Assembly: GCF_000023845.1 (NCBI RefSeq)
Contig: NC_013170.1
Coordinates: forward strand, 310,001 to 374,000
From: Cryptobacterium curtum DSM 15641
GTDB lineage: Bacteria; Actinomycetota; Coriobacteriia; Coriobacteriales; Eggerthellaceae
Direction of reading: 5' to 3'
Length of the DNA: 64,000 nucleotides
Made by a program: the position numbers and the translations under genes. Below are positions 1 through 7,376 of this stretch, piece after piece. The number at the start of each line of letters is the position of its first letter. Positions within the stretch are counted from its first letter, which is position 1. The notes under the pieces were generated by a model. The model was not told the DNA's origin. It saw only the letters and a program-made list of their open reading frames with translations, and searched no databases.

Positions 1-1052
1 CTGAAGAGGTACATCCACCTTTGCGCCCGCCAGTTCTTTGTGCAGGCTGCCCGCATCGCGGAGCCTTTTTTGCGCTTAAGCGCGCCTTACGGGGGCGCAA
101 GCACGTATTCTGCGGCGACATTGGCTGCTATACACTTGGCAATGCCAAACCACTTGAAGCGGTTGATACCTGCTTATGCATGGGTGCTGGCATCACGATG
201 GCTCAGGGTATGGCTACTGTCGAACCTGATCGCGCGTGCGTGGCCTTTATCGGCGATTCAACATTTTTTGCGAGCGGGCTTACGGGCATTGCCAATGCTG
301 TTTACAACCAGCATGACATCACGGTATGCGTACTCGACAATTCGACGACGGCTATGACTGGTGGTCAGCCCCATCCAGGTACGGGCACGACGCTTATGGG
401 TCAGGTTGGCGAGGCTATCGACATCGAAGGGGTGTTGCGCGCACTTGGCATGAAGTGCGTAACGCGTGCGAACCCGCTATACGTGCGTGAGAGCGTTAAA
501 GCTGCCAAGGAAGCACTCGATTTCAAAGGCCCATCGGCTGTTTTGTTTGAATCTCCGTGTACGCAGATTGTGCCGCCTGAACCAGCTGCTCTTGTTGATC
601 CTGCACGCTGTACAGCCTGTCGCGTATGCATCGAATCAATTGGCTGTCCAGCCATGAGTATGATTCCCCGTGCTGATGTGCTTGCTACCGAGGACGCTCC
701 TGCCTCCGGGGATGTGCCTGCTGCCAGTGACGCATCTGCCGCCGACGGCACGTCCGCTGTGGGCAGCCTGCCAACTACAGATAAAGATCCCGGACAATCC
801 AGTGCCCCGGCTGCCTCGTCGCATAACGGCAAAGCCGCTCAGGCATACACCAGCATCATGAACATCGATCCGACGCTCTGTTATGGATGCGGACTCTGCG
901 TGGATGTATGTCCGTATCACGCCATTTCTGCCGCAGTGCGCAATGAAGGTCGTTTGCCTTTTGCACAAGCGTGCGAAAAAGGACGGCTTCGTTTAGCTGA
1001 TTCGGCTGGTCTTTCACGCGGTGCGCAGCAGAAAGAAGGCCGTCATGCTTAA
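1..1052 (+). CDS. iorA: Indolepyruvate:ferredoxin oxidoreductase, alpha subunit (5' end outside window)
   Basis: C-terminal part of the alpha subunit of the enzyme that oxidatively decarboxylates aryl-pyruvates (from Trp, Phe, Tyr) to aryl-acetyl-CoA while reducing ferredoxin in the cytoplasm. The frame is open to the left edge (codons begin at base 3), so the N-terminal half is missing. Visible are the thiamine-diphosphate region (GDIGCYTLG, then GDSTFFASG and the loop LDNSTTAMTGGQPHPG) and two C-terminal iron-sulfur clusters, CTACRVCIESIGCP and CYGCGLCVDVCPY. Between the two clusters sits an unusual run of about 55 Ala/Ser/Asp-rich residues (bases about 675-845). The stop overlaps iorB by 8 bases, implying coupled translation. 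Confidence 0.93.
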   Translation, partial: EEVHPPLRPPVLCAGCPHRGAFFALKRALRGRKHVFCGDIGCYTLGNAKPLEAVDTCLCMGAGITMAQGMATVEPDRACVAFIGDSTFFASGLTGIANAVYNQHDITVCVLDNSTTAMTGGQPHPGTGTTLMGQVGEAIDIEGVLRALGMKCVTRANPLYVRESVKAAKEALDFKGPSAVLFESPCTQIVPPEPAALVDPARCTACRVCIESIGCPAMSMIPRADVLATEDAPASGDVPAASDASAADGTSAVGSLPTTDKDPGQSSAPAASSHNGKAAQAYTSIMNIDPTLCYGCGLCVDVCPYHAISAAVRNEGRLPFAQACEKGRLRLADSAGLSRGAQQKEGRHA

Positions 1053-1671
1053 CGTATTAATTACGGGCATCGGCGGACAAGGATCGGTGTTGGCGGCAAA
1101 AATTCTTGCACAGGCTGCCGCCCATCGAGGCTGGCAGGTACGCACTGCCGAGACTATCGGTATGGCTCAGCGCGGTGGCAACGTGATGAGCCACGTGCGC
1201 ATGGGCAACGACGGCGAAGAAGTGCTTGCTCCGCTTATCTCGCAGGGTAGTGCCAATTGCGTGATTGCACTTGAGGTTGGTGAAGGCCTGCGGGCACTTC
1301 CGTTTCTAAGCCCTCAAGGATTGATGGTGTGTTCAACGGCAGCTATTCCTTCGGTGGCAGAAAGCCTTGCGAGTAATCCTTATGATGCGCAGGTGTTACA
1401 GGAAGCCGTGCAGGCGCGTGTCCCTCGGGTGGTTATGGTTGATGACGATGCAATTTGTCGCGCTGTTGGCAGCCGTAAAGTCGCTAATGTAGCCATGTTA
1501 ACTGCTGCTTTGATTGCTTTGCAGTCTCTTGAAGGTGGGCTTGGCACGGCAATTAGTCTCGACGAAATGGAGCGCGCGATGGAGCAGTGTGTTAAGCCGC
1601 GCTTTGTTGAGCTGAATCAAAACGCTATTAGAACAACGCAGCGCTTTCAGGTCTTGAAAGAAAAGGAATAA
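1045..1671 (+). CDS. iorB: Indolepyruvate:ferredoxin oxidoreductase, beta subunit
   Basis: Gamma-type (POR/KOR gamma domain) partner of IorA, about 208 aa, the usual length for IorB. The N-terminus has the family signature NVLITGIGGQGSVLAAKILAQ, followed by GMAQRGGNVMSHVR. A longer frame opens at GTG 1021, but ATG 1045 is chosen because a GAAGG ribosome site lies about 6 bases upstream and the protein then begins directly at the conserved beta strand. It overlaps the iorA stop by 8 bases and is followed 2 bases later by the CoA ligase, so iorA-iorB-ligase is one transcript. Confidence 0.93.
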   Translation: MLNVLITGIGGQGSVLAAKILAQAAAHRGWQVRTAETIGMAQRGGNVMSHVRMGNDGEEVLAPLISQGSANCVIALEVGEGLRALPFLSPQGLMVCSTAAIPSVAESLASNPYDAQVLQEAVQARVPRVVMVDDDAICRAVGSRKVANVAMLTAALIALQSLEGGLGTAISLDEMERAMEQCVKPRFVELNQNAIRTTQRFQVLKEKE

Positions 1672-1673
1672 CT

Positions 1674-2912
1674 ATGCAAATTACCGATGAACAATTTGAC
1701 CTGCTGACGCATCAGCTCACCAATCTCAAAGACCGCTCGGCATTCTACGCCCGTAAGTTTGCCGATATCGATTTGTCTGATGTACGTACGCAGGCTGATT
1801 TCGAAAAATTGCCCTTTTCTGAAAAGGCCGATCTGCGTGAAGCATATCCGCTTGGCATTCAGGCCGTTCCCGACGAAGAAGTGGTGCGTATCCATAGCTC
1901 GTCGGGCACTACTGGCACGCCGGTTATCATTCCCTATACCGCGCAAGATGTGCAGGATTGGGCACAGATGTTTGCGCGGTGCTATCAAGTTGCGGGCGTA
2001 ACACCCACCGATCGCGTACAGATTACACCTGGCTACGGCCTCTGGACAGCGGGCATTGGTTTTCAACTGGGGTGCGAGCGCTTGGGGGCCATGGCTATTC
2101 CCATGGGGCCGGGCAATACTGATAAGCAATTGCAGATGATGCAGGATTTGAAGTCGACCGTTATTACCGCAACGAGTTCGTATGCGTTGCTGTTGGCCGA
2201 AGAGGTAAATAAGCGAGGCTTGCGCGATAAGATTAGCCTGCGTCGTGGCGTGATTGGGTCGGAGCGCTGGGGCGAAAAGATGCGGCGTCGTATCGAAAAC
2301 GAACTCGGCATCGAGATATTCGACATTTATGGCCTGACCGAAATCTATGGTCCTGGTATCGGTATTTCATGCGAAGCGCATGCGGGTATGCATGTGTTTA
2401 GCGATTACATCTACATGGAAGTAATTGACCCAAAAACCGGTCGGGTATTGCCCGATGGTGAAGTGGGTGAATTGGTACTAACGACGTTGCGCAAACAAGG
2501 GGCGCCGCTGATTCGCTATCGTACGCACGACCTAACACGCATTATTCCCGGTGTGTGCCCATGTGGTCGCGGCGAGCATCCGCGTATCGACACGCTCGTG
2601 GGGCGGACCGACGATATGATCAAAGTAAAGGGCTGCAACATGTTCCCAGCTCAGATCGAGGAATGCTTGCAATTTGTCGAAGGTGCTTCAAGCGAATACC
2701 AGGTCATGATCGAAAGCATTTCTGGTCATGATGTGCTGACGCTGCTGTTTGAGACAGGTCTTTCAGGCGCCGATCGCGAACATTGTGAACAGGAGCTTGC
2801 AATGGTATTTAAGGCGAAGATTGGCTGTACGCCTGATGCGAAGGGTGTGCCGCTAGGCGAGTTGCCGCGATCGGAAAAGAAGACTCGTCGCATTTTTGAT
2901 AGTCGCTACTAG
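1674..2912 (+). CDS. paaK: Phenylacetate-CoA ligase family (aryl-acetate adenylate-forming enzyme)
   Basis: 412-aa member of the adenylate-forming enzymes, slightly shorter than the usual 430-440 aa. Seen in sequence: ATP-binding loop SSGTTGTPVIIPYT, the core motif FDIYGLTEIYGPG, and the C-terminal hinge region with RYRTHDLTRI and GRTDDMIKVKGCNMFP. PaaK enzymes interconvert aryl-acetates and their CoA esters with ATP/AMP. Placed directly behind iorAB (2-base gap, AAAAGGAA ribosome site), it probably releases or activates the aryl-acetyl-CoA made by IorAB; the direction in vivo is inference. The substrate (phenyl-, indole- or hydroxyphenylacetate) cannot be read from sequence. Confidence 0.9.
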   Translation: MQITDEQFDLLTHQLTNLKDRSAFYARKFADIDLSDVRTQADFEKLPFSEKADLREAYPLGIQAVPDEEVVRIHSSSGTTGTPVIIPYTAQDVQDWAQMFARCYQVAGVTPTDRVQITPGYGLWTAGIGFQLGCERLGAMAIPMGPGNTDKQLQMMQDLKSTVITATSSYALLLAEEVNKRGLRDKISLRRGVIGSERWGEKMRRRIENELGIEIFDIYGLTEIYGPGIGISCEAHAGMHVFSDYIYMEVIDPKTGRVLPDGEVGELVLTTLRKQGAPLIRYRTHDLTRIIPGVCPCGRGEHPRIDTLVGRTDDMIKVKGCNMFPAQIEECLQFVEGASSEYQVMIESISGHDVLTLLFETGLSGADREHCEQELAMVFKAKIGCTPDAKGVPLGELPRSEKKTRRIFDSRY

Positions 2913-3155
2913 GTTCTTTACTGTGCTTTTGACACCGCTGAGGGCGCCTTTCCTTGCTTTATGAGGCTGGTGCTTTCAACTAACGTGACGTTGGATCGAT
3001 TAGATAAGCTCCACTGGATATTGGAGAAGCTAGGAATAATTGTTTCAGCTTTTCAAGAAAACGTCCGTGTCTCCAAGTGTTCGCATGAATGTGTGATTGG
3101 GGGCTGAGGTTGAAACTTTAGGAACTATTAGTAGATCGTTGAGGCGGTGTTCTTA

Positions 3156-3185
3156 TTCAAGGAGCAGGGGCTTTGATGATAGAAT
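3156..3185 (+). promoter_or_regulatory. Probable tRNA promoter
   Basis: TTCAAG (3156-3161) and TAGAAT (3180-3185) are separated by 18 bases, and the tRNA begins 9 bases later. The rest of the 281-base gap 2913-3193 holds no open frame or structure I can support. Confidence 0.4.
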
Positions 3186-3193
3186 ACCCGTGC

Positions 3194-3269
3194 GCCTCCG
3201 TAGCTCAGGGGATAGAGCACTGCTCTCCTAAAGCGGGTGTCGCGCGTTCGAATCGCGCCGGGGGCACCA
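3194..3269 (+). tRNA. tRNA-Arg (anticodon CCT)
   Basis: Folds into a full cloverleaf: acceptor GCCTCCG (3194-3200) with CGGGGGC (3259-3265), D stem GCTC/GAGC, anticodon stem CTGCT/AGCGG with loop CTCCTAA (anticodon CCT at 3227-3229), T stem GCGCG/CGCGC with loop TTCGAAT, discriminator A and encoded CCA. The anticodon loop and everything 3' of it are duplicated near 37524, so this gene is the integration site of the prophage, whose left end rebuilds the tRNA 3' half. Confidence 0.95.
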
Positions 3270-3340
3270 TGAAATAGCAGGTCAGACGGTTATTCTGTCT
3301 GGCCTGTTTTTGTTGCTTGGGGTGGGCGTGTAACAAAATG
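3225..3340 (+). repeat. attL-side repeat (tRNA 3' half plus terminator)
   Basis: About 116 bases covering the tRNA from its anticodon loop through the terminator and the following GGTGGGCGTG stretch. It matches 37524-37641 with scattered mismatches; the exact shared core is CTCCTAAAGC. The copy here keeps perfect T-arm and acceptor pairing. Confidence 0.85.
3278..3311 (+). terminator. tRNA-Arg rho-independent terminator
   Basis: CAGGTCAGAC (3278-3287) pairs with GTCTGGCCTG (3297-3306) over 10 bp with one G-T pair, followed by five T. The same hairpin is repeated almost unchanged beyond the right prophage end (about 37577-37612). Confidence 0.85.
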
Positions 3341-3365
3341 CAACAATTCATAATTTTCCACATAG

Positions 3366-3374
3366 TTATCCACA
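3366..3374 (+). promoter_or_regulatory. Single DnaA-box-like site
   Basis: TTATCCACA matches the consensus DnaA box exactly. It stands alone just inside the prophage left end, so an origin role is unlikely; an IHF-like or regulatory role, or chance, is possible. Confidence 0.3.
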
Positions 3375-3403
3375 GTGGACGGTGTCTAGACCAGGGTTAG
3401 CAA

Positions 3404-3455
3404 TTGTGTATGTTATGTGATGGTACCCCTATAATATAGACTTTATATGGGTACC
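3404..3455 (+). promoter_or_regulatory. Putative promoter overlapped by an inverted-repeat operator
   Basis: A perfect -10 box TATAAT (3430-3435) lies inside the dyad GGTACCC (3422-3428) / GGGTACC (3449-3455). A TTGTGT at 3404-3409 could be a -35 box but the 20-base spacing is long. It would drive the three small rightward genes that follow, and the dyad is the likely site of their own DNA-binding protein. Confidence 0.5.
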
Positions 3456-3514
3456 CTGCTATGCTGTAATCACAGCAAGGGCATAGGGAACTTGCAGAGA
3501 GAAAGGGAAAGACA

Positions 3515-3715
3515 ATGGAAAAGGCACTCGACATCAACGGCAACGAAATCGACTTTGAGGCTGCTGTAAATCTGATGGACGACGAGATCCGCGAGGAGCT
3601 GCACGAGAAGATGGCACCATGCAGCAACCAGGAATTTCTCGAGGCGTATGCTAAGGCTCACGCAGAGAAATTCGACGGTGAGGAATTCGCTCCATACTAC
3701 GGCGAGGCTTGGTAA
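3515..3715 (+). CDS. Small acidic prophage protein, function unknown
   Basis: 66 aa, strongly acidic, with motifs DINGNEIDFEAAVNLMDDEI and APCSNQEFLEAYAKAHAEKF. It resembles a small protein I recall from many Clostridia and Coriobacteria prophages, without known function. It is first in a rightward three-gene cassette at the attL end, opposite in direction to the lytic genes, with a good GAGAGAAAGGGAAAG leader before ATG. The next gene overlaps its stop (TAATG). Expression apart from the lytic operon, small size and acidity would fit an anti-defence or lysogenic function, but that is inference only. Confidence 0.75.
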   Translation: MEKALDINGNEIDFEAAVNLMDDEIREELHEKMAPCSNQEFLEAYAKAHAEKFDGEEFAPYYGEAW

Positions 3716-4305
3716 TGCCAATCAAAGACCTCACAGGGATGAGATTCGGGCGGCTTGTTGTCAAGGAGGCGACAAGCCGCCGGACTAGTGACGGAAATGT
3801 GATATGGCGCTGTCAGTGCGATTGTGGGAATGTGACAGAGGTACCCGGTCACTCGCTGACTAGGGGAAACACAAGGTCATGCGGATGCGGCGAGGAGGAG
3901 AATCGTCGCGAATCAGGCAATAATAGAAATAAGGCAGTCGTTAAAGAGCACTCGCGAGCTGATAGTTTTCTCTCGCCGAAGCCTAGAGCTGATACCACAT
4001 TAGGTATTCGCGGCATTTTAAGGCGGCCGTCTGGTAGGTATGCAGCTCGGATTACCTTTAAGGGGAAGACGACATGCCTCGGGACGTATGATTCCCTCGA
4101 GGAGGCTGCAAACGCGCGCCGTGAGGCAGAGATAGAGATATTCGACCCGTATCTAATCGCAAACGGCTTACCGCCAACGAGCGAAGAAGAATGGCAGAAA
4201 ATACTCGCCAGGGCGCTCGAGAAGGAAAAGGACAATGCAGACACCAGCACAAAAGCGCGCCCGGGCAAAATACGAGCGCGAAAAAACAAAGCAGTACAAA
4301 ATTAG
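3715..4305 (+). CDS. AP2-domain DNA-binding phage protein
   Basis: About 196 aa. The N-terminal part (DLTGMRFGRLVV, then CQCDCGN and SCGC) is a Cys-rich segment typical of phage AP2/HNH-type proteins; the middle (GILRRPSGRYAARI, TCLGTYDSLEEAANARREAE) matches an AP2 DNA-binding domain; the tail is basic. No HNH catalytic core is visible, so DNA binding rather than cutting is likely. ATG 3715 is chosen over TTG 3709 because it overlaps the previous stop as TAATG. It may regulate the palindrome at 3422-3455. Confidence 0.75.
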   Translation: MPIKDLTGMRFGRLVVKEATSRRTSDGNVIWRCQCDCGNVTEVPGHSLTRGNTRSCGCGEEENRRESGNNRNKAVVKEHSRADSFLSPKPRADTTLGIRGILRRPSGRYAARITFKGKTTCLGTYDSLEEAANARREAEIEIFDPYLIANGLPPTSEEEWQKILARALEKEKDNADTSTKARPGKIRARKNKAVQN

Positions 4306-4423
4306 GCTCTCGACCATCTCAGACGCTGATATGATCGCCTATCTTGACGGGCTCGATAACCGCCAGGGGCGGCTAAAAGAGCTCATCCGTGCCGATATGG
4401 CACACTCACAAAACCCCAGGTAG
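4235..4423 (+). CDS. Small ribbon-helix-helix-like protein
   Basis: 62 aa, starting MQTPAQKRARAKYEREKTKQ and ending in KIRLSTISDADMIAYLDGLD...RLKELIRADM. The pattern of a basic N-terminus, one beta strand and two helices resembles the short phage proteins of the Arc/MetJ fold. It overlaps the AP2 gene by 71 bases in another frame, with a GAGAAGGAAAAGGA ribosome site. It is the last gene of the left-end cassette, before a strong terminator. Confidence 0.7.
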   Translation: MQTPAQKRARAKYEREKTKQYKIRLSTISDADMIAYLDGLDNRQGRLKELIRADMAHSQNPR

Positions 4424-4522
4424 ACGGCTCGCCCTAACGCGATCTAAGGGCATGTTTTGGGTATGAATGGGTACTTACTACCCCAGACAAGCCCCTAAAA
4501 ATAGCCCAGGGCACAAAAATAA

Positions 4523-4551
4523 GGGGGCGGGCATAACGCCCGCCCCCTTTT
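4523..4551. terminator. Strong, probably bidirectional terminator
   Basis: GGGGGCGGGC (4523-4532) pairs with GCCCGCCCCC (4538-4547) around a 5-base loop, with T on the right and A-rich sequence on the left. It lies between the convergent left-end cassette and the end of the lytic operon. Confidence 0.88.
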
Positions 4552-4560
4552 GTGTGTTGT

Positions 4561-5580
4561 TTACAGCTGCAAAGCGCCGTTCTCGTCGGTTGAGAATGTC
4601 CCCTCAACCAAGCTGCCACCTGGCTCGAAGATGTACCACTTGCCATCAATACGCTTGATAGTATCGCGTGCCATTGCTCCTGATTCGTCAAAATACGCCC
4701 AAGAGCCTTCGGGCTTGTGCCACCCGATAACCATAGCGCCTAAAACGTGATTTCCTTCATCGTCAGGTGTGAGCCAGAAGGCTTCGCCGCCCTCTGTGTA
4801 CCAACCTGTGTCCATGGCACCAAAAGTACCGTCGTGCTCGGTATGTAAGTGATACCAATACCCATCGATAAACTGCCACCCAGAAAGCAGGGCGCAATCA
4901 TCACCGAAGCGATACCAGGTGCCGTCCTCAACATGCCAAGCGTTACAAAGCGCGTACCCGTCACTGTCAAAGTAATACCATTTGTCATCAATGATCTGCC
5001 ACTCGTCTTTTTGGTAGCTATAGCCGCCATTGTCTTGGTACCACTTGTACCACCAGCCGCCATCGTCATGCTGCCACCCGTATTCGCTCACGGTGCCACC
5101 TCCGGTAATGTAATCGTGTAATTCTGACCATTCATTGCTTTTTGCACCTGCATAGTACTCTGGGCATTCTTTGCGGCCTGTGTGACAATCCCAGTGTCTC
5201 ACCACATGATCAGCGTCGATACTATGGCGCTCCATGAGTAGAGCCACGAGCTCGCGTAGTTGATCGCGCTCGGCATCGCTAAATGACCCGCCAGCGTTAC
5301 ATACCTCAATGCTAATAGCCTGACGGTTGCTAATCAGTTGCGTATATCCAGGCCAAGTGCCCACAGCCCAGGCGGTATCGGTGTCATTGAGCAGCTGATA
5401 GCACTCATAGCCGTCAAGCACATAGTGATAGCTGCTCGAATGCTGGCTATTCTGTGCATAGGATGCTTCTGATCGTGCGGGCGCGCTATTTGATGTGTAG
5501 TGCACGGCTATGTATTCGCAGCGGTTTCCCCCTGGCGTGTAATTGCCGCTATGCGCTGTGTAATCGTGGTTAATGTCCAT
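4561..5580 (-). CDS. Endolysin: N-acetylmuramoyl-L-alanine amidase with cell-wall-binding repeats
   Basis: 339 aa. Residues 1-140 are an Amidase_2/PGRP domain: zinc ligands His27 (YIAVHYT) and His129, with HWDCHTGRKECP containing His133, Lys137 and Cys139, the canonical active site. From about residue 165 to the end are aromatic cell-wall-binding repeats of the choline/glucan-binding type (GWWYKWYQDNGG, KWYYFDSDGYA, TWYRFGDDCALLSGW, SWAYFDESGAMA, KWYIFEPGGS). There is no signal peptide, so release depends on the holin encoded upstream. It is the last gene of the leftward late operon. Confidence 0.92.
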   Translation of the reverse strand: MDINHDYTAHSGNYTPGGNRCEYIAVHYTSNSAPARSEASYAQNSQHSSSYHYVLDGYECYQLLNDTDTAWAVGTWPGYTQLISNRQAISIEVCNAGGSFSDAERDQLRELVALLMERHSIDADHVVRHWDCHTGRKECPEYYAGAKSNEWSELHDYITGGGTVSEYGWQHDDGGWWYKWYQDNGGYSYQKDEWQIIDDKWYYFDSDGYALCNAWHVEDGTWYRFGDDCALLSGWQFIDGYWYHLHTEHDGTFGAMDTGWYTEGGEAFWLTPDDEGNHVLGAMVIGWHKPEGSWAYFDESGAMARDTIKRIDGKWYIFEPGGSLVEGTFSTDENGALQL

Positions 5581-5670
5581 CTAGCCCCCTAATCGTCCGA
5601 GTGCCGCCCCGGCTAACAGCATCAGGACGGCACCCATCAGCGCAAGCTCTGCGCTATTCCTCGTGCCCAT
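5581..5670 (-). CDS. Very small hydrophobic peptide in the lysis cassette
   Basis: A 29-codon frame, MGTRNSAELALMGAVLMLLA followed by GAALGRLGG, fills the gap between holin and amidase. It overlaps the holin end by 17 bases and stops directly at the amidase start codon. It would form one transmembrane helix with a short tail. No strong ribosome site is visible, so it is tentative; the tight fit into the gene array is the main support. Confidence 0.4.
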   Translation of the reverse strand: MGTRNSAELALMGAVLMLLAGAALGRLGG

Positions 5671-5905
5671 AGCTAAGCGCCCGCTCAGAGTCGCCCGCAC
5701 CTGGGGTCGTGGGGTCAACCACAACACCTAAGATTGCCAGCAAGGCAAAGGCGGCGTTGACAATGCCCGTGAGCTGGCTACCCAACTCGGCGAAGTCCCA
5801 CGTATAGCCAAAGGGTACGGCTATCGCCTGCACCAGTAGCAACACGGCGGGAATAAGCCCCAGCCAGAACGTCTTGCTCTTCATGCGAATTTCCCAATTA
5901 ATCAT
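5654..5905 (-). CDS. Phage holin (phiLC3 family)
   Basis: 83 aa with two membrane segments (FWLGLIPAVLLLVQAIAVPF and IVNAAFALLAILGVVVD) and the family-typical C-terminal DPTTPGAGDSERALSYG. Holins of this family make inner-membrane holes that let the amidase reach the wall. It starts within the last 4 bases of the preceding gene (ATGA overlap), upstream of the amidase. Confidence 0.9.
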   Translation of the reverse strand: MINWEIRMKSKTFWLGLIPAVLLLVQAIAVPFGYTWDFAELGSQLTGIVNAAFALLAILGVVVDPTTPGAGDSERALSYGHEE

Positions 5906-6303
5906 TTCACAATCTCCTTAATAAGATGAATTTCTGTCGCCATCTGTCCCATCTCGCCGTCGATCTTTGCAAGGCGACCCTCGATGCGCTCAGATCGGCT
6001 TTTGTCATCGTCAATCTTGTCAACCATGCGCTTGACAAGCTGGTTACTCGTCTCGATCGCCGCCGTGGCGCGCTTTTGGCTCTCGAGCCACTGACCCTCG
6101 AGCTTCGCGCGATCCTCGCTCTCCTCACGCTTGCGTACCTCTCGCGCCTCCTCGCGCTCTGTGCGGCGTGTGTAGTAGTCCACCACCGCAGGTGAGATAC
6201 GTATCCAGATAGCGAGTGCCGCAACGACGATTAGCCCGGCAGTAGCGAGCGCCGGGGAGTCACGTGCCACGGCGATGGCAATCTCGATAATGCTCTGCTC
6301 CAT
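5902..6303 (-). CDS. Membrane-anchored coiled-coil protein of the lysis module
   Basis: About 133 aa: one N-terminal transmembrane helix (ALATAGLIVVAALAIWI) and a long charged coiled coil (about residues 45-130). ATG 6303 is preferred over GTG 6312 because AGGTGG lies 5 bases upstream of the ATG. Its position before the holin and its shape suggest a holin partner or tail-module accessory (compare haemolysin XhlA-type phage proteins); the role is inferred. Confidence 0.75.
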   Translation of the reverse strand: MEQSIIEIAIAVARDSPALATAGLIVVAALAIWIRISPAVVDYYTRRTEREEAREVRKREESEDRAKLEGQWLESQKRATAAIETSNQLVKRMVDKIDDDKSRSERIEGRLAKIDGEMGQMATEIHLIKEIVK

Positions 6304-6312
6304 CACGACCAC

Positions 6313-7131
6313 CTATATTGCCGGGTAACTCGTGCAGACATACCAGTAGCGACTGTTAGAAAAGCCCGAAAGAGTGACAACGCCATCAGTTTTGAATCTG
6401 GCGTAACCTGTCTGGTTATCAGATATGTACATAATCGGTGCCCGCCACTCTAATTTCGGTCGTGCCCAAGCTGGCAACGTAGTAAAGCTTGAAGGGTTGT
6501 CTAAGTCAGTCGAAGGCGTAAACCCGTCGAAGCAAGATGCGCGGAAATACACGGTGTCACCGATACGACATACTCGCGCGTCGATCGCTCCGTCACTCGT
6601 GACCCAGACCTCACTCCACTTTGTCTGCTCGGTAGCGGTGGCAAGCGCCTCAAGCGGCTTCGCCACAGTAAAGAGCTTCTCGAGCTTCGGGTTGATCCCA
6701 TCAAGCGCGATGCGATAGAGGGGGAAGTCTGCGGTGGTGGCACCCTCGAGTATCGACCGCTTGTTGTACGTTGGGTCTGCCGGCGTCCCCTGCGTCTTAG
6801 CACCCTTGAGCACCATGAGGTTGATCGTCTCGATGCTCGTTTGGGTATTAAGCGTATAGCGTGCAGTCACCAGGTCATTACGCTTCCACCCTGTTTGACC
6901 GCTATCGACGGTGAGCGTATCGGTCTTACCCTGCGCGATGATCCCGTGACGGCCGCCCATGATCAGATCGCCGTCGGAGACCTGTACGTGATTAGCGTCC
7001 GACATGACCGCCTCGAGCCTCTTGCCTACATCCATGACGTAGTTGCCCGATCCAAATACCCCGGCATAGAGCGCACCGTCCATCGCCGCCGTTACGTGCT
7101 CACTCCCGCTGTAGCCATTTACAATTTTCAT
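6313..7131 (-). CDS. Putative tail fibre / receptor-binding or baseplate protein
   Basis: 272 aa, start MKIVNGYSGSEHVTAAMDGA. The N-terminal 150 residues look like the shared head of siphovirus tip proteins (DGDLIMGGRHGIIAQGKTDT, then NDLVTARYTLN); the C-terminal half is beta-rich with many aromatic residues, typical for a host-contact domain. It is the last large structural gene before lysis, where host-range proteins usually lie. The surface ligand cannot be read from sequence. Confidence 0.65.
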   Translation of the reverse strand: MKIVNGYSGSEHVTAAMDGALYAGVFGSGNYVMDVGKRLEAVMSDANHVQVSDGDLIMGGRHGIIAQGKTDTLTVDSGQTGWKRNDLVTARYTLNTQTSIETINLMVLKGAKTQGTPADPTYNKRSILEGATTADFPLYRIALDGINPKLEKLFTVAKPLEALATATEQTKWSEVWVTSDGAIDARVCRIGDTVYFRASCFDGFTPSTDLDNPSSFTTLPAWARPKLEWRAPIMYISDNQTGYARFKTDGVVTLSGFSNSRYWYVCTSYPAI

Positions 7132-7358
7132 TTCTTACCTCCCTTCATAAAGGATTGAAACTCCTCGTCCTGCTGTTTGATAAGCCCTGTATAGTCCTGA
7201 TAACACGCCTCACAGAGTAGGCGGCTCGTCTGCACACCCTCCGCGTCTATGCGGGTGATCGTGTGCCAGAAGTGCCCGCCGGAGCTTCCCGGCTTTATGT
7301 ACTCCTTAGCCCCACATCTATCGCACTCATACAGGGTCACGCCCTCGGTCTTTGCCAT
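7128..7358 (-). CDS. Small zinc-ribbon protein between tail genes
   Basis: 76 aa with two CxxC pairs (ECDRCGAKEYI and LLCEACYQDY), a zinc-ribbon arrangement. It overlaps the next tail gene by 4 bases (ATGA). No known function; possibly a virion accessory or a nucleic-acid-binding morons-type protein. Confidence 0.7.
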   Translation of the reverse strand: MAKTEGVTLYECDRCGAKEYIKPGSSGGHFWHTITRIDAEGVQTSRLLCEACYQDYTGLIKQQDEEFQSFMKGGKK

Positions 7359-7376
7359 ATATTTACCTCCTTACCT

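Noticed and set aside
3366-3374. DnaA box as evidence for an origin
   Set aside because: A single box without neighbours, AT-rich unwinding region or replication gene nearby; not enough for an origin.
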